DNA from: Terripilifer ovatus
Lineage (GTDB): Bacteria; Pseudomonadota; Alphaproteobacteria; Rhizobiales; Beijerinckiaceae
Length of the DNA: 64,000 bases
Direction: 5' to 3'
Assembly (NCBI GenBank): GCA_029222685.1
Contig: JARHVB010000011.1
Location: forward strand, 62,001-126,000
The translations under genes and the position numbers were made by a program. This document shows positions 44,158 to 54,098 of the stretch, one piece after another. The notes below the pieces were generated by a model, which was not told where the DNA came from, did no database searches, and saw only the letters and a list, made by a program, of their open reading frames with translations. Within the stretch, counting starts at the first letter, position 1; each line of letters starts with the position of its first letter.

Positions 44158-44925
44158 TCAAAACAGCGTGCCGTAATCCTTCGGCGGTTTCTCGGCGGCT
44201 TTGCGAGCAGGACGTCTCGGCGTTTCCTCGATCGCATCGCTGGGCTGCTGGATATCGGGATTGTCGTTGGCGACCTTGTTGACAGCGCTCGAAATCCGGA
44301 ACGCTTCCAACACCTCTTCCGCCGCCGGGCGCATCAGCCGCGCGGCGTCCTCGACCTCGACATCGTCATTGTCGAGCCAGGTATCGAAATCCTGCGGTTC
44401 GAGGATGACCGGCATGCGGTCGTGGATGGCCGCCATCACGCCGTTGGCATCCGTCGTCACGATGCAGGCTGTGTCCTGCTCCTCGCCGTTGGGACCCATC
44501 CAGGCTTCCCACAACCCCGCGAAGGCCATCGGATGGCCGTCGCGCCGCCGGATCAGGAAGGGGGCCGATGCCGTTTTGCCGGCGGCGTTCTTGTCGCGCC
44601 GCCATTCGTAGAAGGCGTCGGCGATGATGATGCAGCGCCGCCGCCGCATGGCGTTGCGGAAGCTCGGCTTGTCGAGCACCGTCTCCGAGCGGGCGTTGAT
44701 GACGAGGGGAAAATCCTTCGGATCTTTAACGAAACCAGGCAGAAAACCCCACCTGACCAGGTTGAAATGACGGGTCTTGCCGGTCTGGCCACGCTGCATC
44801 CGCACGATCGGCACAGGCTGTGTCGGCGCGATATTGTAGCGCGGCGGGAAGTTCGGCTGTTCGACATAGTGGAAAAAAGCGCGCACTGTCTCCGGCGGCA
44901 GGGTGATCGCGTAGCGTCCGCACAT
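44158..44925 (-). CDS. SOS response-associated peptidase (YedK/HMCES family)
   Basis: This is a 255-residue SRAP-domain protein that crosslinks to abasic sites in single-stranded DNA. The start at 44925 is certain because the catalytic Cys must be residue 2 (MCGRYAI). Other active-site parts are NARSET, DAFYEWRR and HDRMPVIL. A C-terminal tail of about 50 polar residues (NDNPDIQQPS...) extends beyond the core. No LexA-box-like site was clear upstream. Confidence 0.92.
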   Translation of the reverse strand: MCGRYAITLPPETVRAFFHYVEQPNFPPRYNIAPTQPVPIVRMQRGQTGKTRHFNLVRWGFLPGFVKDPKDFPLVINARSETVLDKPSFRNAMRRRRCIIIADAFYEWRRDKNAAGKTASAPFLIRRRDGHPMAFAGLWEAWMGPNGEEQDTACIVTTDANGVMAAIHDRMPVILEPQDFDTWLDNDDVEVEDAARLMRPAAEEVLEAFRISSAVNKVANDNPDIQQPSDAIEETPRRPARKAAEKPPKDYGTLF

Positions 44926-45034
44926 GGCTAAATTTTCGTGCACCGAAGGATCAAAACGACCTGCTTTGGCAACCACTTGTTATCATTCATCATCTAAGAT
45001 TATCCACAGTTCAGCAAACGATCTCCGGAAGTCC

Positions 45035-45646
45035 ATGTCCATCACACATCATCCAGTTGCGGTGGAACAGCAACAGCGTGCGACGCAGGAGCGCCCGGCG
45101 ATGGAAGAACGCGCCTCGTCCCTGGTCAACCCCGCGTCCGGACTTGCTAACGATTATCTCAATCTCTTCAATGAAATAGTCATGATCATCGAGCAGTTGC
45201 CGGCGATGCCGGAACTGTTCGAGGATCTCCTGGCGTGGAAGCCCACGACCTATCAGGAATATTTCGCCAGATCCGATCTGCCGGGGCGGCATTCGGCACT
45301 GGCGGACTATCAACAGCTCAACCCACGTTTCCGCAGGCGCTTCGAGGCGGTCGTCCAGGACCTCGACCGGCTGGCCGTGGGAACCGTGGTTTCCATCCGC
45401 CGTCACATCAAGACGAAGGGCGAAAGCGATCTGCAGACGCTGGTGGCCATCTGTGAAAAGGGCAGCGCGGGCCTGCGCGAAAAGCTGGAAGAGGCCACCC
45501 TCATCGTCAACCATGGGACGTTCGAGAGCGCCGAGGACGCCCAGGCGCGCGCCGACCGCCTGCTGGCCGTGCGCATCAATGCGCTCAAGAACATGAGCGA
45601 GTTCTGGGCCAGGCCGCGCTTTCCGGCAGGCGAGGACGAGGCCTGA
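45035..45646 (+). CDS. Conserved hypothetical protein
   Basis: This 203-residue soluble, mostly alpha-helical protein is not assigned to a named family. After a Gln/Arg-rich start, the segment SLVNPASGLANDYLNLFNEI and then EQLPAMPELFEDLLAW are the most conserved-looking parts; similar sequences occur in rhizobia. A GGAAG site precedes the ATG at 45035. It is divergent from the YedK gene and convergent with the LysR gene. Its function is unknown. Confidence 0.7.
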   Translation: MSITHHPVAVEQQQRATQERPAMEERASSLVNPASGLANDYLNLFNEIVMIIEQLPAMPELFEDLLAWKPTTYQEYFARSDLPGRHSALADYQQLNPRFRRRFEAVVQDLDRLAVGTVVSIRRHIKTKGESDLQTLVAICEKGSAGLREKLEEATLIVNHGTFESAEDAQARADRLLAVRINALKNMSEFWARPRFPAGEDEA

Positions 45647-45652
45647 CGGAAA

Positions 45653-46555
45653 TCAGCATGCCTTGCTGCCGTCGCGGGCCGAGCGGGTGATCTCGAGCAG
45701 GAAATCGACGACGGCGCGCACTTTGGCGGGCACATGCCGGTGCGCCGGAAACACGATCGAGATCGGTTCTGCCTCGATCTCGTAGTCCTTGAGGACGGGC
45801 ACCAGCCGTCCAGCCGCCAATTCGTCCCGGAACAGCCAATAGGTCGCCTGCGAAATGCCGAGGCCGGCAACCGCCGCCTCGCGCAACGCGTCGCCGCTAT
45901 CGGTTGCGAAACGGCCGGAAACACGCACCACGTCCTCGCCGCCGCGGCGATCGCTGAAATGCCAGATCGGACCGAACGCGCCGATGATGCAATGATGGTT
46001 GACGAGATCGAGCGGTGCCCGCGGCACGCCCATCTTTTCCAGATAGGAGGGCGATGCGACCGCCTTGAGCGGGCCGCGGATGAGGATGCGGCTGACCAGC
46101 CTTGAATCGGCAAGCCGGCCGGAATGAACGGCCAGATCGAAACCGCCCTCGATCGGATTGGAGGTCTGGGTCTTGAAGCTAAGATCCAGCGTCACATTCG
46201 GATGGCGGCCATAGAATTCGCCCAGCAGCGGAATGATGGTACTGCGTCCAAACGAGGGAGGAACCGAAAGACGCACCAGCCCGGACGGCTCGATATGAGC
46301 CTCCCTGATCGCCGTCTCGGCGGCGTTGAGGTCGCCGAGCACGCTCACGGAGCGTTCGAAAAACTCAGCACCATACTCGGTCAGATGCAGTCGCCGCGTC
46401 GTGCGGTGGAAAAGCTGCACCCCAAGATCGCGCTCGATGCGGGTCACGCTCTTCGTCACCGCCGAGGTCGATACCGACAGGGCCCGCGCCGCAGCAGTGA
46501 AGCTGCCGAGTTCCGCCACACGGACAAAGGCAAGGATGTCTTGAAACTTATTCAA
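45653..46555 (-). CDS. LysR family transcriptional regulator
   Basis: This is a 300-residue regulator. The N-terminal winged helix is FVRVAELGSFTAAARALSVSTSAVTKSVTRIE (about 10-41), and the effector domain has PPSFGRSTIIPLLGEF and LVRLS patterns. The start is a TTG, because an in-frame stop lies five codons upstream and no ATG fits the family's N-terminus. It is divergent from the monooxygenase/ABC operon and so probably controls it, with its binding site in the 266-bp gap. Confidence 0.9.
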   Translation of the reverse strand: MNKFQDILAFVRVAELGSFTAAARALSVSTSAVTKSVTRIERDLGVQLFHRTTRRLHLTEYGAEFFERSVSVLGDLNAAETAIREAHIEPSGLVRLSVPPSFGRSTIIPLLGEFYGRHPNVTLDLSFKTQTSNPIEGGFDLAVHSGRLADSRLVSRILIRGPLKAVASPSYLEKMGVPRAPLDLVNHHCIIGAFGPIWHFSDRRGGEDVVRVSGRFATDSGDALREAAVAGLGISQATYWLFRDELAAGRLVPVLKDYEIEAEPISIVFPAHRHVPAKVRAVVDFLLEITRSARDGSKAC

Positions 46556-46821
46556 GCGCTTTCTGTTTCACCTGACACGAAGCTGAAGGATGCTGAAATC
46601 ATCGTCTGGATCGTCCGCGTTCTGCCCGGTTATTGATCAAGCAAGCCAAATTCAGCGCATCACATCTGGCATCGCAATATCCGTTCCAGGGTCTTCGTCG
46701 ATGCGGCTTGCTTTGTCGCTGCCTGGGAAAATTATTTTTTCCGAAATAGCATATACCGCATTCGACCGATTGATCGAATCCTCGCGGCGGATCCCCAAAT
46801 TTGTTGACGGAGACCGGCTTC

Positions 46822-48159
46822 ATGGCGCGAAACGGAATGATGAAACTGGGCCTCTCGATCCGGCGGCTCGGTTATCATACGGCGGCCTGGCGCCATCCGG
46901 AGACGCGGGCCGACAGCGCGGAGGATTTCGGATCCTTCCTCGTCAATGTCCTGGCCGCCGAACGGGCGAAGTTCGACTTGGTCTTCCTGGCTGATGGCCT
47001 CGCCATCCGCGCCAAGGACGAACCGCCCGGATCGCTAGCCTGCTCCAACGAGAATGTCGAGCTTGAGCCGCTGACCCTGCTCGCGGCGCTGGCGCCGCTG
47101 ACCCGCAATATCGGTCTCGTGGCGACGTCGTCGACCACCTATAACGAGCCTTACCACGTCGCCCGTCGCTACGCGTCGCTGGATCATATCAGCGGCGGCC
47201 GGGCGGGCTGGAACGTGGTGACCTCCTGGTCGGAGATGGAAGCGCTGAACTTCAACCGCGAACATCATCTCGATCACGCCACGCGCTACGATCGCGCCAA
47301 GGAATTCGTCGAGGTCGTCACCGGGCTCTGGGACAGCTGGGAAGAGGGCGCCTTTATCCGCGACAAGCAGTCGGGCATTTTCTACGACGAGAGTAAGCGG
47401 CATGTCCTCAACCACAAGGGGCGGCATTTCCAGGTGCGCGGGCCGCTGTCGGCGTCGCGCACGCCGCAAGGGCGGCCGGTCATCGTCCAGGCCGGCGCCT
47501 CCGAACAGGGCCGTGAAATCTCAGCCGAAAGCGCCGATCTCGTCTACACCAACGAATATCTGCTCTCCGCCGCACGCGACTATTACCGCGACCTGAAGGA
47601 CCGCCTGCCGCGCTACGGGCGCGAAGACGATGACCTGAAGATTCTGCCCGGAATCCAGCCGATCGTCGGCGCCACACGGCAGGAAGCGCAGGACAAGTTC
47701 GACGAGCTGCAGGCGCTGATCCATCCGCTGCCCGGACTTGCCAGCCTCTATGGACTGCTGGGAGACTGCAGCGGTTTCGATCTGGACAGTCCGTTGCCGA
47801 TGGATGCTGTTTTTGAAAACAAGACAAGCAATGCCGTGAAGACGCTGGAGCTTGCCCGGCGCGAAAATCTGACGATCCGCCAGCTCTATCAGCGCACGGC
47901 GGGCAAGGCTGGCATCAGGCAGATCATCGGCACGGCCGCCGACATTGCCGACGACATGGAGCAATGGTTCAGGGATGAGGCCTGCGACGGCTTCAACATC
48001 TGCCCGTCGCACATGCCGCACGGCCTTGACGACTTCGCGGCCTTCGTCGTGCCGGAACTGCAGCGCCGTGGCCTGTTCCGCACCGAATACGAGGGCCGCA
48101 CCTTGCGCGAAAATCTCGGACTCCGCCCGCATATCAACCGTTACCAGGCCAGGCGATAA
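46822..48159 (+). CDS. FMN-dependent monooxygenase, NtaA/SnaA/DszA (LLM) type
   Basis: This 445-residue flavin-dependent enzyme of the bacterial luciferase-like class takes FMNH2 from a separate reductase. Marks are the N-terminal beta-barrel start RLGYHTAAWRHPE, the substrate/flavin segment STTYNEPYHVARRYASLDH, RAGWNVVTS and QAGASEQGREISAESAD. Members attack nitrilotriacetate, EDTA, sulfur compounds and similar. The start at 46822 (MARNG) is preferred to 46801. It is the first gene ahead of a Dpp/Opp-type importer, 40 bp before the binding-protein gene. Confidence 0.88.
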   Translation: MARNGMMKLGLSIRRLGYHTAAWRHPETRADSAEDFGSFLVNVLAAERAKFDLVFLADGLAIRAKDEPPGSLACSNENVELEPLTLLAALAPLTRNIGLVATSSTTYNEPYHVARRYASLDHISGGRAGWNVVTSWSEMEALNFNREHHLDHATRYDRAKEFVEVVTGLWDSWEEGAFIRDKQSGIFYDESKRHVLNHKGRHFQVRGPLSASRTPQGRPVIVQAGASEQGREISAESADLVYTNEYLLSAARDYYRDLKDRLPRYGREDDDLKILPGIQPIVGATRQEAQDKFDELQALIHPLPGLASLYGLLGDCSGFDLDSPLPMDAVFENKTSNAVKTLELARRENLTIRQLYQRTAGKAGIRQIIGTAADIADDMEQWFRDEACDGFNICPSHMPHGLDDFAAFVVPELQRRGLFRTEYEGRTLRENLGLRPHINRYQARR

Positions 48160-48199
48160 CGGCGTGTCGAACAACCATTCCAGCGACAGAGGTGGACAG

Positions 48200-49723
48200 A
48201 TGAAACCACGTTTTCGATCAGGCCTGTTCGGTATCGTCCTTGGCGTTTCGGCGGCTGTCACGCTGCAGCCGGCTAAAGCGCAGGCGCAGGTGAAAGACAC
48301 GCTGGTCGTCGCCCAGCAGACCGATGCCTATACGCTCGATCCCGCCAAACATACGCTGATCACGACGGCCAATATCCTGTTCCATATCTATGACGTCCTC
48401 GTCACCCAGGATGCCGAAGGTGCCCCCAAACCGGCGCTTGCGGTCTCCTGGAGCAATCCGGATCCGCTGACCTGGCGCTTCAAGCTGCGCGAGGGCGTGA
48501 AGTTCTCCAACGGTGAAGAGTTCAACGCCGATGCGGTCAAGTTCACTTACGACCGCGCGCTCGATCCTTCTTTCAAGGCTCCCAACTTCTCGCGCATCGC
48601 GGCGATCAAGTCCGTCGAGGTCGTCGACAAATATACGGTCGACTTCAAGACGGCGACGCCGTTTCCGACCATGCTGTTCTCAGTCAACGAAGGGGCATTC
48701 GCCTCGATGATCGTCCCGCCCGACTATCTCAGGGAAAAGGGGCCTGATGCGCTGGTAACGGCGCCCGTCGGCACCGGGCCTTATCGCCTGGTCGAATGGC
48801 GCAAGGACAATCGCATCGTCCTCGAAGCCAATCCCGCCTATTGGGGCGGCGCGCCGAAGATCGCCAGGCTGATCTTCCGGCCGATCAGGGAAACCCGAAC
48901 CCGCATCGCCGAACTCACCAGCGGCGGCGTCGACATTGCCGTCGACATTCCGCCCGAGGACGTGCCGCCGCTTAAGAGCGGCAATACAAAAGTTGCCGCC
49001 ATCGCCAGCGACACGCTGTATTTCTACGCTTTCGACACGCTGAAACCTTCGCCGCTGCAGAACAAGCTGGTCCGTCAGGCGCTGAACTATGCGGTCGACG
49101 TGGATGCGATCCAGCAGGCGCTTCTCAGCGGCATGGGTCAGCGCATCGCCCTGACCTTGCCGACGACGGCCTTCGGCTATGACAAGAGCTGGCAGCCCTA
49201 TCCCTACGATCCGAAGAAGGCGAGGGCGCTCCTCGCCGAGGCCGGCTATCCCAACGGTTTCACCATTCCGCTGATCTCGCGCCAGGGCCGCTATCTGAAG
49301 GATCGCGAGATCATGGAAGCGACCATCGGCTTCCTCGCCAAGGTCGGCGTCAAGGTCGAGGCGCAATATCTCTCGCCGGGCGTGTGGGCGGAGATTTCCG
49401 AGAAGAAGGCCCGCGACGGCATCAGCTTTCCAGGCTGGGGCGGGCGCGATCCGGATATCGTCTGGCATCCGCTGCTGCACACGGGCCAGTATCAGAGCTA
49501 TTATTCCAACCCGGAACTGGACAAACTGCTCGATGCCGGCCGTTCGACCCTGGACCTTAACGAGCGCAAGGCGATCTATGCCAAGGCCGCGGCGATCATC
49601 AAGGAAGAGGCGCCGCAATTGCCGCTGCTGCAGCCGCCTCTGATCTACGGCATGAACGCCAGGCTGCATTGGCAGCCGCGCGGCGATGGCGTGATCGACC
49701 TGCGGCAAGCCTATTTCGAGTGA
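48200..49723 (+). CDS. ABC transporter substrate-binding protein, family 5 (Dpp/Opp type)
   Basis: This is a 507-residue periplasmic binding protein. A signal peptide (cleavage near PAKAQA, 24-29) precedes the mature SBP family 5 fold, with TLVVAQQTDAYTLDPAKH, LAVSWSNPDPLTWRFKLREGV and VGTGPYRLVEW. A GAGGTGG site precedes the ATG. Family members bind peptides, nickel, glutathione or various organics; the neighbouring monooxygenase suggests an organic substrate oxidised after uptake. Confidence 0.9.
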   Translation: MKPRFRSGLFGIVLGVSAAVTLQPAKAQAQVKDTLVVAQQTDAYTLDPAKHTLITTANILFHIYDVLVTQDAEGAPKPALAVSWSNPDPLTWRFKLREGVKFSNGEEFNADAVKFTYDRALDPSFKAPNFSRIAAIKSVEVVDKYTVDFKTATPFPTMLFSVNEGAFASMIVPPDYLREKGPDALVTAPVGTGPYRLVEWRKDNRIVLEANPAYWGGAPKIARLIFRPIRETRTRIAELTSGGVDIAVDIPPEDVPPLKSGNTKVAAIASDTLYFYAFDTLKPSPLQNKLVRQALNYAVDVDAIQQALLSGMGQRIALTLPTTAFGYDKSWQPYPYDPKKARALLAEAGYPNGFTIPLISRQGRYLKDREIMEATIGFLAKVGVKVEAQYLSPGVWAEISEKKARDGISFPGWGGRDPDIVWHPLLHTGQYQSYYSNPELDKLLDAGRSTLDLNERKAIYAKAAAIIKEEAPQLPLLQPPLIYGMNARLHWQPRGDGVIDLRQAYFE

Positions 49724-49796
49724 GCTGAGAGAGCTAAGAATATGGGCCGGAAACTAAAAGGGCATGCAATGTTGCGGAGCGGCTTCAGTCTTGGTG

Positions 49797-49912
49797 TGTC
49801 ATTCCCGCCAAGCGAAGCGCAGAGCGGGAATCCAGGGGCAGCGTGACGGCCCAACCTTGCGGTCCTTGGCTCCTGGATTCCCCCTCGCGCCCGCGGCGCG
49901 GCGGGAATGACA
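49797..49912. repeat. 116-bp intergenic repeat with terminal inverted repeats, copy 2
   Basis: TGTCATTCCCGCC and GGCGGGAATGACA bound the element exactly. It matches the copy at 9038-9154 in reverse orientation. It sits inside an ABC operon, between the binding-protein gene and the first permease gene. Confidence 0.85.
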
Positions 49913-49957
49913 AGCATACGTTCTCGGCCATGCTCTAAAGGAGATCGGGCAATCATC

Positions 49958-50875
49958 ATGCTGGGCTATGTGGCGACACGGTCTGTCTACGCGCTCGCCG
50001 TCGTGTTCGGCGTGTCGATCGCCGTGTTCTTCCTCATTCGGATCGGCGGCGATCCGTCGGCCCTGTTTCTGGCGCCGGAGGCGTCGCTGGAAGAGATCGT
50101 CCGGTTCCGCCATCAGATGGGCTTCGACCGCCCCATTCTTCTGCAATACGTCGACTTTCTGTCGCGCGCCGTGCGCGGAGATTTCGGCCTGTCCCTGCGC
50201 TACGACCAGCCGGCGATGCAACTCGTTCTCGAGCGCATGCCGGCGACCCTCGCGCTCAGCGCCGCGGCGCTCGGCATTTCCCTTCTCATCTCGGTGCCGC
50301 TCGCCATTCTCGCCGCCTCCTATCGCGGCTCGCTCATCGACCGTATCGGGCTTTTGATCTCGCTGGTCGGCCAGAGCTTTCCGACCTTCTGGCTGGCGAT
50401 CATGCTGATCCTGATCTTTTCCGAAAGGCTGCACTGGCTGCCGCCTTCGGGGGGCGGGTCGTGGCAGAACCTGATCATGCCGGCGCTGGCGCTCGCCGCC
50501 TATTCGACGGCCATCATCACGCGGCTGTTGCGCTCCAGCATGATCGAGGTGCTGCAATCGGATTATATCCGCACCGCGCGCGGCAAGGGCGTTTCGAACG
50601 CGGGCATCGTGCTGAAGCATGCGCTCCGCAACGCGGCGATCCCGACACTCACCGTTGTCGGCCTGCAGGTCGGCGCGCTGCTCGGCGGCGCCGTCATCAC
50701 CGAGGAAATCTTCGCCTATCCCGGCATCGGCCGTCTCGCCATCCAGGCCATCGACAATCGCGATTTCACCGTCGTTCAGGCCTTCGTCTTTCTGACCGCC
50801 GTTCTCATCGTCGGCATCAACCTCACCGTCGATCTCTGCTACGGTCTTCTCGATCCGCGATTGAGAAAACGCTGA
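49958..50875 (+). CDS. ABC transporter permease, DppB type
   Basis: This 305-residue inner-membrane protein has six helices. The typical N-terminal FLIRIGGDPSALFLAPEAS and the EAA loop DYIRTARGKGVSNAGIVLKHALRNA are present. It ends in LLDPRLRKR. An AAAGGAG site lies 14 bases ahead of the ATG at 49958. It overlaps the next permease by one base (TGATG). Confidence 0.92.
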   Translation: MLGYVATRSVYALAVVFGVSIAVFFLIRIGGDPSALFLAPEASLEEIVRFRHQMGFDRPILLQYVDFLSRAVRGDFGLSLRYDQPAMQLVLERMPATLALSAAALGISLLISVPLAILAASYRGSLIDRIGLLISLVGQSFPTFWLAIMLILIFSERLHWLPPSGGGSWQNLIMPALALAAYSTAIITRLLRSSMIEVLQSDYIRTARGKGVSNAGIVLKHALRNAAIPTLTVVGLQVGALLGGAVITEEIFAYPGIGRLAIQAIDNRDFTVVQAFVFLTAVLIVGINLTVDLCYGLLDPRLRKR

Positions 50876-51741
50876 TGCATCGCTCTCTGTATCGCTTCCT
50901 GCATCGTTTTCTGCGCAGCAAGCTCGCGGCCTTCGGACTGCTGATCGTCGCCACCGTGATCTTCGCTGCCCTGATCGGGGCCTGGATCGTGCCGTTCGAT
51001 CCGTCGGCGCAGGATATCATGGAGCGCCTGAAGCCGCCGCTCTGGGAGGGGTCCGAAGGCATCCACCTGCTCGGCACCGAGGCGCTCGGCCGCGACATCT
51101 TCAGCCGCCTCGTCGTCGGCGCTCAAGTCTCGCTGCTCGTCGGCGTCGCCTCGGTCGTTCTCTCCAGCGTCGTCGGCATCGGCTTCGGGCTGATCGCCGG
51201 CTATGAGGACCGCTATATCGGCCGCTTTCTGATGGCGCTCACCGACATCCAGCTCGCGGTTCCCTTTCTCGTGCTGGCGCTCGCCGTTGTCGCCGTGGTC
51301 GGCGCCAGCCTGTGGAATCTCATCCTCGTCCTGGGGCTGACGAACTGGGTGCAATATGCCCGCGTCGTGCGCGCCGAATGTCTCGTGCTGCGCGAGCGCG
51401 AATATGTACAGGCCGCCCGCGTGCTCGGCGCCTCGACGCCGCGCATCCTGTTCAGGCATCTGCTGCCCAACGTGATGTCTTCGGTCATCGTCATTTCCAG
51501 CCTGCTCGTCGCCAAGATGATCCTGTTCGAATCGGCGTTGAGTTTTCTGGGCCTCGGTGTTCCGCCGGCAACCCCGACCTGGGGCGCCATGATCGCCGAA
51601 GGCCGCAATTATATCGGCAATGCCTGGTGGGTCGCGGCCATGCCGGGCCTTGCCATCTTCATCACCGTCATCGGCATCAACCTGGTCGGCGACCGGCTGC
51701 GCGATCTGCTCGATCCGCGGCTGAAGCAGGTGGAGAACTGA
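50875..51741 (+). CDS. ABC transporter permease, DppC type
   Basis: This 288-residue inner-membrane protein is the second permease of the importer. It begins with a short basic segment and a helix (SKLAAFGLLIVATVIF). The oligopeptide-permease C motif LLGTEALGRDIFSRLVVGAQVSL and the EAA loop EYVQAARVLGASTPRILFRHLLPN follow. It starts inside the previous stop and lies three bases before the ATPase gene. Confidence 0.92.
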   Translation: MHRSLYRFLHRFLRSKLAAFGLLIVATVIFAALIGAWIVPFDPSAQDIMERLKPPLWEGSEGIHLLGTEALGRDIFSRLVVGAQVSLLVGVASVVLSSVVGIGFGLIAGYEDRYIGRFLMALTDIQLAVPFLVLALAVVAVVGASLWNLILVLGLTNWVQYARVVRAECLVLREREYVQAARVLGASTPRILFRHLLPNVMSSVIVISSLLVAKMILFESALSFLGLGVPPATPTWGAMIAEGRNYIGNAWWVAAMPGLAIFITVIGINLVGDRLRDLLDPRLKQVEN

Positions 51742-51744
51742 CCG

Positions 51745-52752
51745 ATGAGCACGCCGGTTCTCGAAATCCGCAATCTCAAGACCTACTTTGCCAGCGATCG
51801 CGGCGAGGTGCGCGCGGTCGATGGCGTGAGCCTTCATGTCGATGCCGGCGAGACGCTCGGCGTGGTCGGCGAATCCGGCTCGGGCAAAAGCGTCACGTCG
51901 CTTTCGGTAATGCGACTGATCGCGTCGCCGCCGGGCCGCTATGCCGATGGCGAAATCCTCTTCGAGGGCAGGGACATCCTGAAGCTCGACAAGGCCGCCA
52001 TGCGCGATCTGCGCGGCAACCGGCTGTCGATGATCTTCCAGGAGCCGATGACCTCGCTCAACCCTGTCTTCACCGTCGGCGCGCAGATCGCCGAGGCGAT
52101 CATGCTGCACCAGCATCTGCCGCGCCCGGCGGCATTTGCCAGGGCGATCGACATGCTGCGGCTTGTCAACATTCCGGCGCCGGAACGCCGCGCGCATGAA
52201 TTCCCGCACCAGCTCTCCGGCGGCATGCGCCAGAGGGTCATGATCGCCATGGCGCTCTCCTGCAATCCGAAGCTGCTGATCGCCGACGAGCCGACGACCG
52301 CCCTCGACGTGACGATCCAGGCGCAGATTCTCGACCTGATGCGCAGGCTGCGCGCCGAGCTCGGCATGGCGATCATGCTGATCACCCATGATCTCGGCAT
52401 CGTCGCCGAGATGTGCGACCGGGTCGTCGTCATGTATGGCGGCAGGATCGTCGAGGAGGCCGATGTGATCTCGTTGTTCGACAACCCCCTGCATCCCTAT
52501 AGCGAAGGGCTGCTCGCCTCGATTCCGCGCATCGACGAGGATGTCGAACAGCTCTACGCCATCGAGGGCAGCGTGCCAGATCCAGCCGACCGCAGCGAGG
52601 GCTGCGCGTTCGCACCGCGCTGCCGCTATGCCTTCGAGCGCTGCCGCAGTGAAACGCCGGTCCTCTCTCCCATCGCGGACGGCCGCAAGGCAGCATGCTT
52701 CCTGGCCGGGGAACGGCTCACCCGGCCGGCGGTCGAACAGGTGCTGTCATGA
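51745..52752 (+). CDS. ABC transporter ATP-binding protein, DppD type
   Basis: This is a 335-residue ATPase. Walker A is [13 protein letters not shown], the signature [15 protein letters not shown], Walker [14 protein letters not shown], and the switch His [10 protein letters not shown]. The C-terminal oligopeptide/dipeptide domain shows [14 protein letters not shown], with cysteines of the type that can hold an iron-sulfur cluster. It overlaps the next ATPase by four bases. Confidence 0.93.
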   Translation: MSTPVLEIRNLKTYFASDRGEVRAVDGVSLHVDAGETLGVVGESGSGKSVTSLSVMRLIASPPGRYADGEILFEGRDILKLDKAAMRDLRGNRLSMIFQEPMTSLNPVFTVGAQIAEAIMLHQHLPRPAAFARAIDMLRLVNIPAPERRAHEFPHQLSGGMRQRVMIAMALSCNPKLLIADEPTTALDVTIQAQILDLMRRLRAELGMAIMLITHDLGIVAEMCDRVVVMYGGRIVEEADVISLFDNPLHPYSEGLLASIPRIDEDVEQLYAIEGSVPDPADRSEGCAFAPRCRYAFERCRSETPVLSPIADGRKAACFLAGERLTRPAVEQVLS

Positions 52753-53771
52753 CAGCCTCTGAGGCCGTGCCCATGCGCCCGCCCGTCCTGTCGGTGCGCG
52801 ATCTCGTCAAGCATTTCCCGGTGCGCCGGCAGAACCTGTTCCAGCGCGGCCGCGACATCGTGCATGCGGTCGACGGCGTCTCTTTCGACATCGGCGAAGG
52901 GCGCACGCTCGGCCTCGTCGGCGAATCCGGCTGCGGAAAATCGACCCTTGGCAGGGTGATCGTCCGCCTCGAGGACGCGACCTCGGGCTCGGTCCTTTTC
53001 AACGGCAGGGAAATGCTGAGCGCGAAAGGTGCTGCATTGCGCGCGCTCCGCCGCGACATCCAGTTCATTTTCCAGGACCCTTACGCCTCGCTCGATCCGC
53101 GCATGAGCGTCGAGCAGATCCTGGCGGAACCTTTCGAGATCCACGGTCTTGAGAGCGGCCCCGCGCGAACCGCAAAAATCCGGGCGCTGCTCGATGCCGT
53201 CGGCCTTCCTGCCGCCCATGTCAGCCGCTTTCCGCATGAGTTTTCCGGCGGGCAACGCCAGCGCATCGGCATCGCCCGTGCGCTCGCGCTCAATCCGAGA
53301 GTGATCATCTGCGACGAGCCGGTGTCGGCGCTCGACGTGTCGATCCAGTCGCAAGTCCTGAACCTGTTGACCAGGCTGCAGCGCGATCTCGGCCTATCCT
53401 ATCTCTTCATTGCCCACGGCCTTGCCGCGGTGAAGCACATCTCGCACGATGTCGGCGTCATGTATCTCGGCAAGCTGGTCGAGATGGCGCCGAAAGCGCG
53501 CCTCTTTGCGGTGCCGGCCCATCCCTATACGCAGGCGCTGATCTCGGCGATTCCCGTGCCCGATCCGCGCGCCGTCCGCAACCGCACCATCCTGCAGGGC
53601 GAGGTGCCCTCGCCGATCGACCCGCCGGCCGGCTGTCGTTTTCATACGCGTTGCCCGCGCGCCGCCGAAATCGGCGTGCGCTGCAGGACGGAGGAGCCCA
53701 GGCCGGTGGAACTGGCGCCCGGACATCAGGTCGCGTGCCATCTCTACACGCAGCCGAAGGCGGCGGCCTGA
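52749..53771 (+). CDS. ABC transporter ATP-binding protein, DppF type
   Basis: This 340-residue ATPase is the partner of the previous one. Walker A is [14 protein letters not shown], the signature [15 protein letters not shown], and Walker [15 protein letters not shown]. The C-terminal domain has [18 protein letters not shown] start it at the ATG at 52749, overlapping the DppD stop (ATGA). It is the last gene of the LLM/ABC operon. Confidence 0.93.
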   Translation: MTASEAVPMRPPVLSVRDLVKHFPVRRQNLFQRGRDIVHAVDGVSFDIGEGRTLGLVGESGCGKSTLGRVIVRLEDATSGSVLFNGREMLSAKGAALRALRRDIQFIFQDPYASLDPRMSVEQILAEPFEIHGLESGPARTAKIRALLDAVGLPAAHVSRFPHEFSGGQRQRIGIARALALNPRVIICDEPVSALDVSIQSQVLNLLTRLQRDLGLSYLFIAHGLAAVKHISHDVGVMYLGKLVEMAPKARLFAVPAHPYTQALISAIPVPDPRAVRNRTILQGEVPSPIDPPAGCRFHTRCPRAAEIGVRCRTEEPRPVELAPGHQVACHLYTQPKAAA

Positions 53772-54098
53772 AACACGGCAGGGAACAAAACCGGTCTTTG
53801 TCTTCAGCTCTGATTCGTGCCGGTTCCGTACCGGGTTTGGTGCGCGATTCCCGTTGCGGGCCATTCCCCGCAAGAGCTCGCGCAGGCATTTGTTAAGCAG
53901 GCGCAATCGCCGGACGGATATCGTCTTCGTCTCTTGACCACAGGCGGGGATATAGCTACCCAACGCTTTCGCGGCAGTGAGCCGACCGGTTGAACCGGTT
54001 GGCTGAGGCGCAATCGGGGTTCAGACTCACCTCCTTGCCCGTGCTCGCGGTTCATCAGAGGGACGTTGGAACTCCTGCATCGCTACAGGAACGATTGA
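53772..54098. other. Intergenic region with hairpin
   Basis: About 330 bases between the ABC operon and the MFS gene. A 10-bp stem with one G-T pair lies at 53981-54003 (GCCGACCGGT / ACCGGTTGGC, 3-nt loop) but has no T run. No gene is supported here. Confidence 0.45.

Noticed and set aside
45000..45008. A perfect DnaA-box 9-mer (TTATCCACA)
   Set aside because: Only one copy, no cluster, no AT-rich unwinding region and no dnaA/dnaN genes; one such 9-mer is expected by chance in about half of windows this size.
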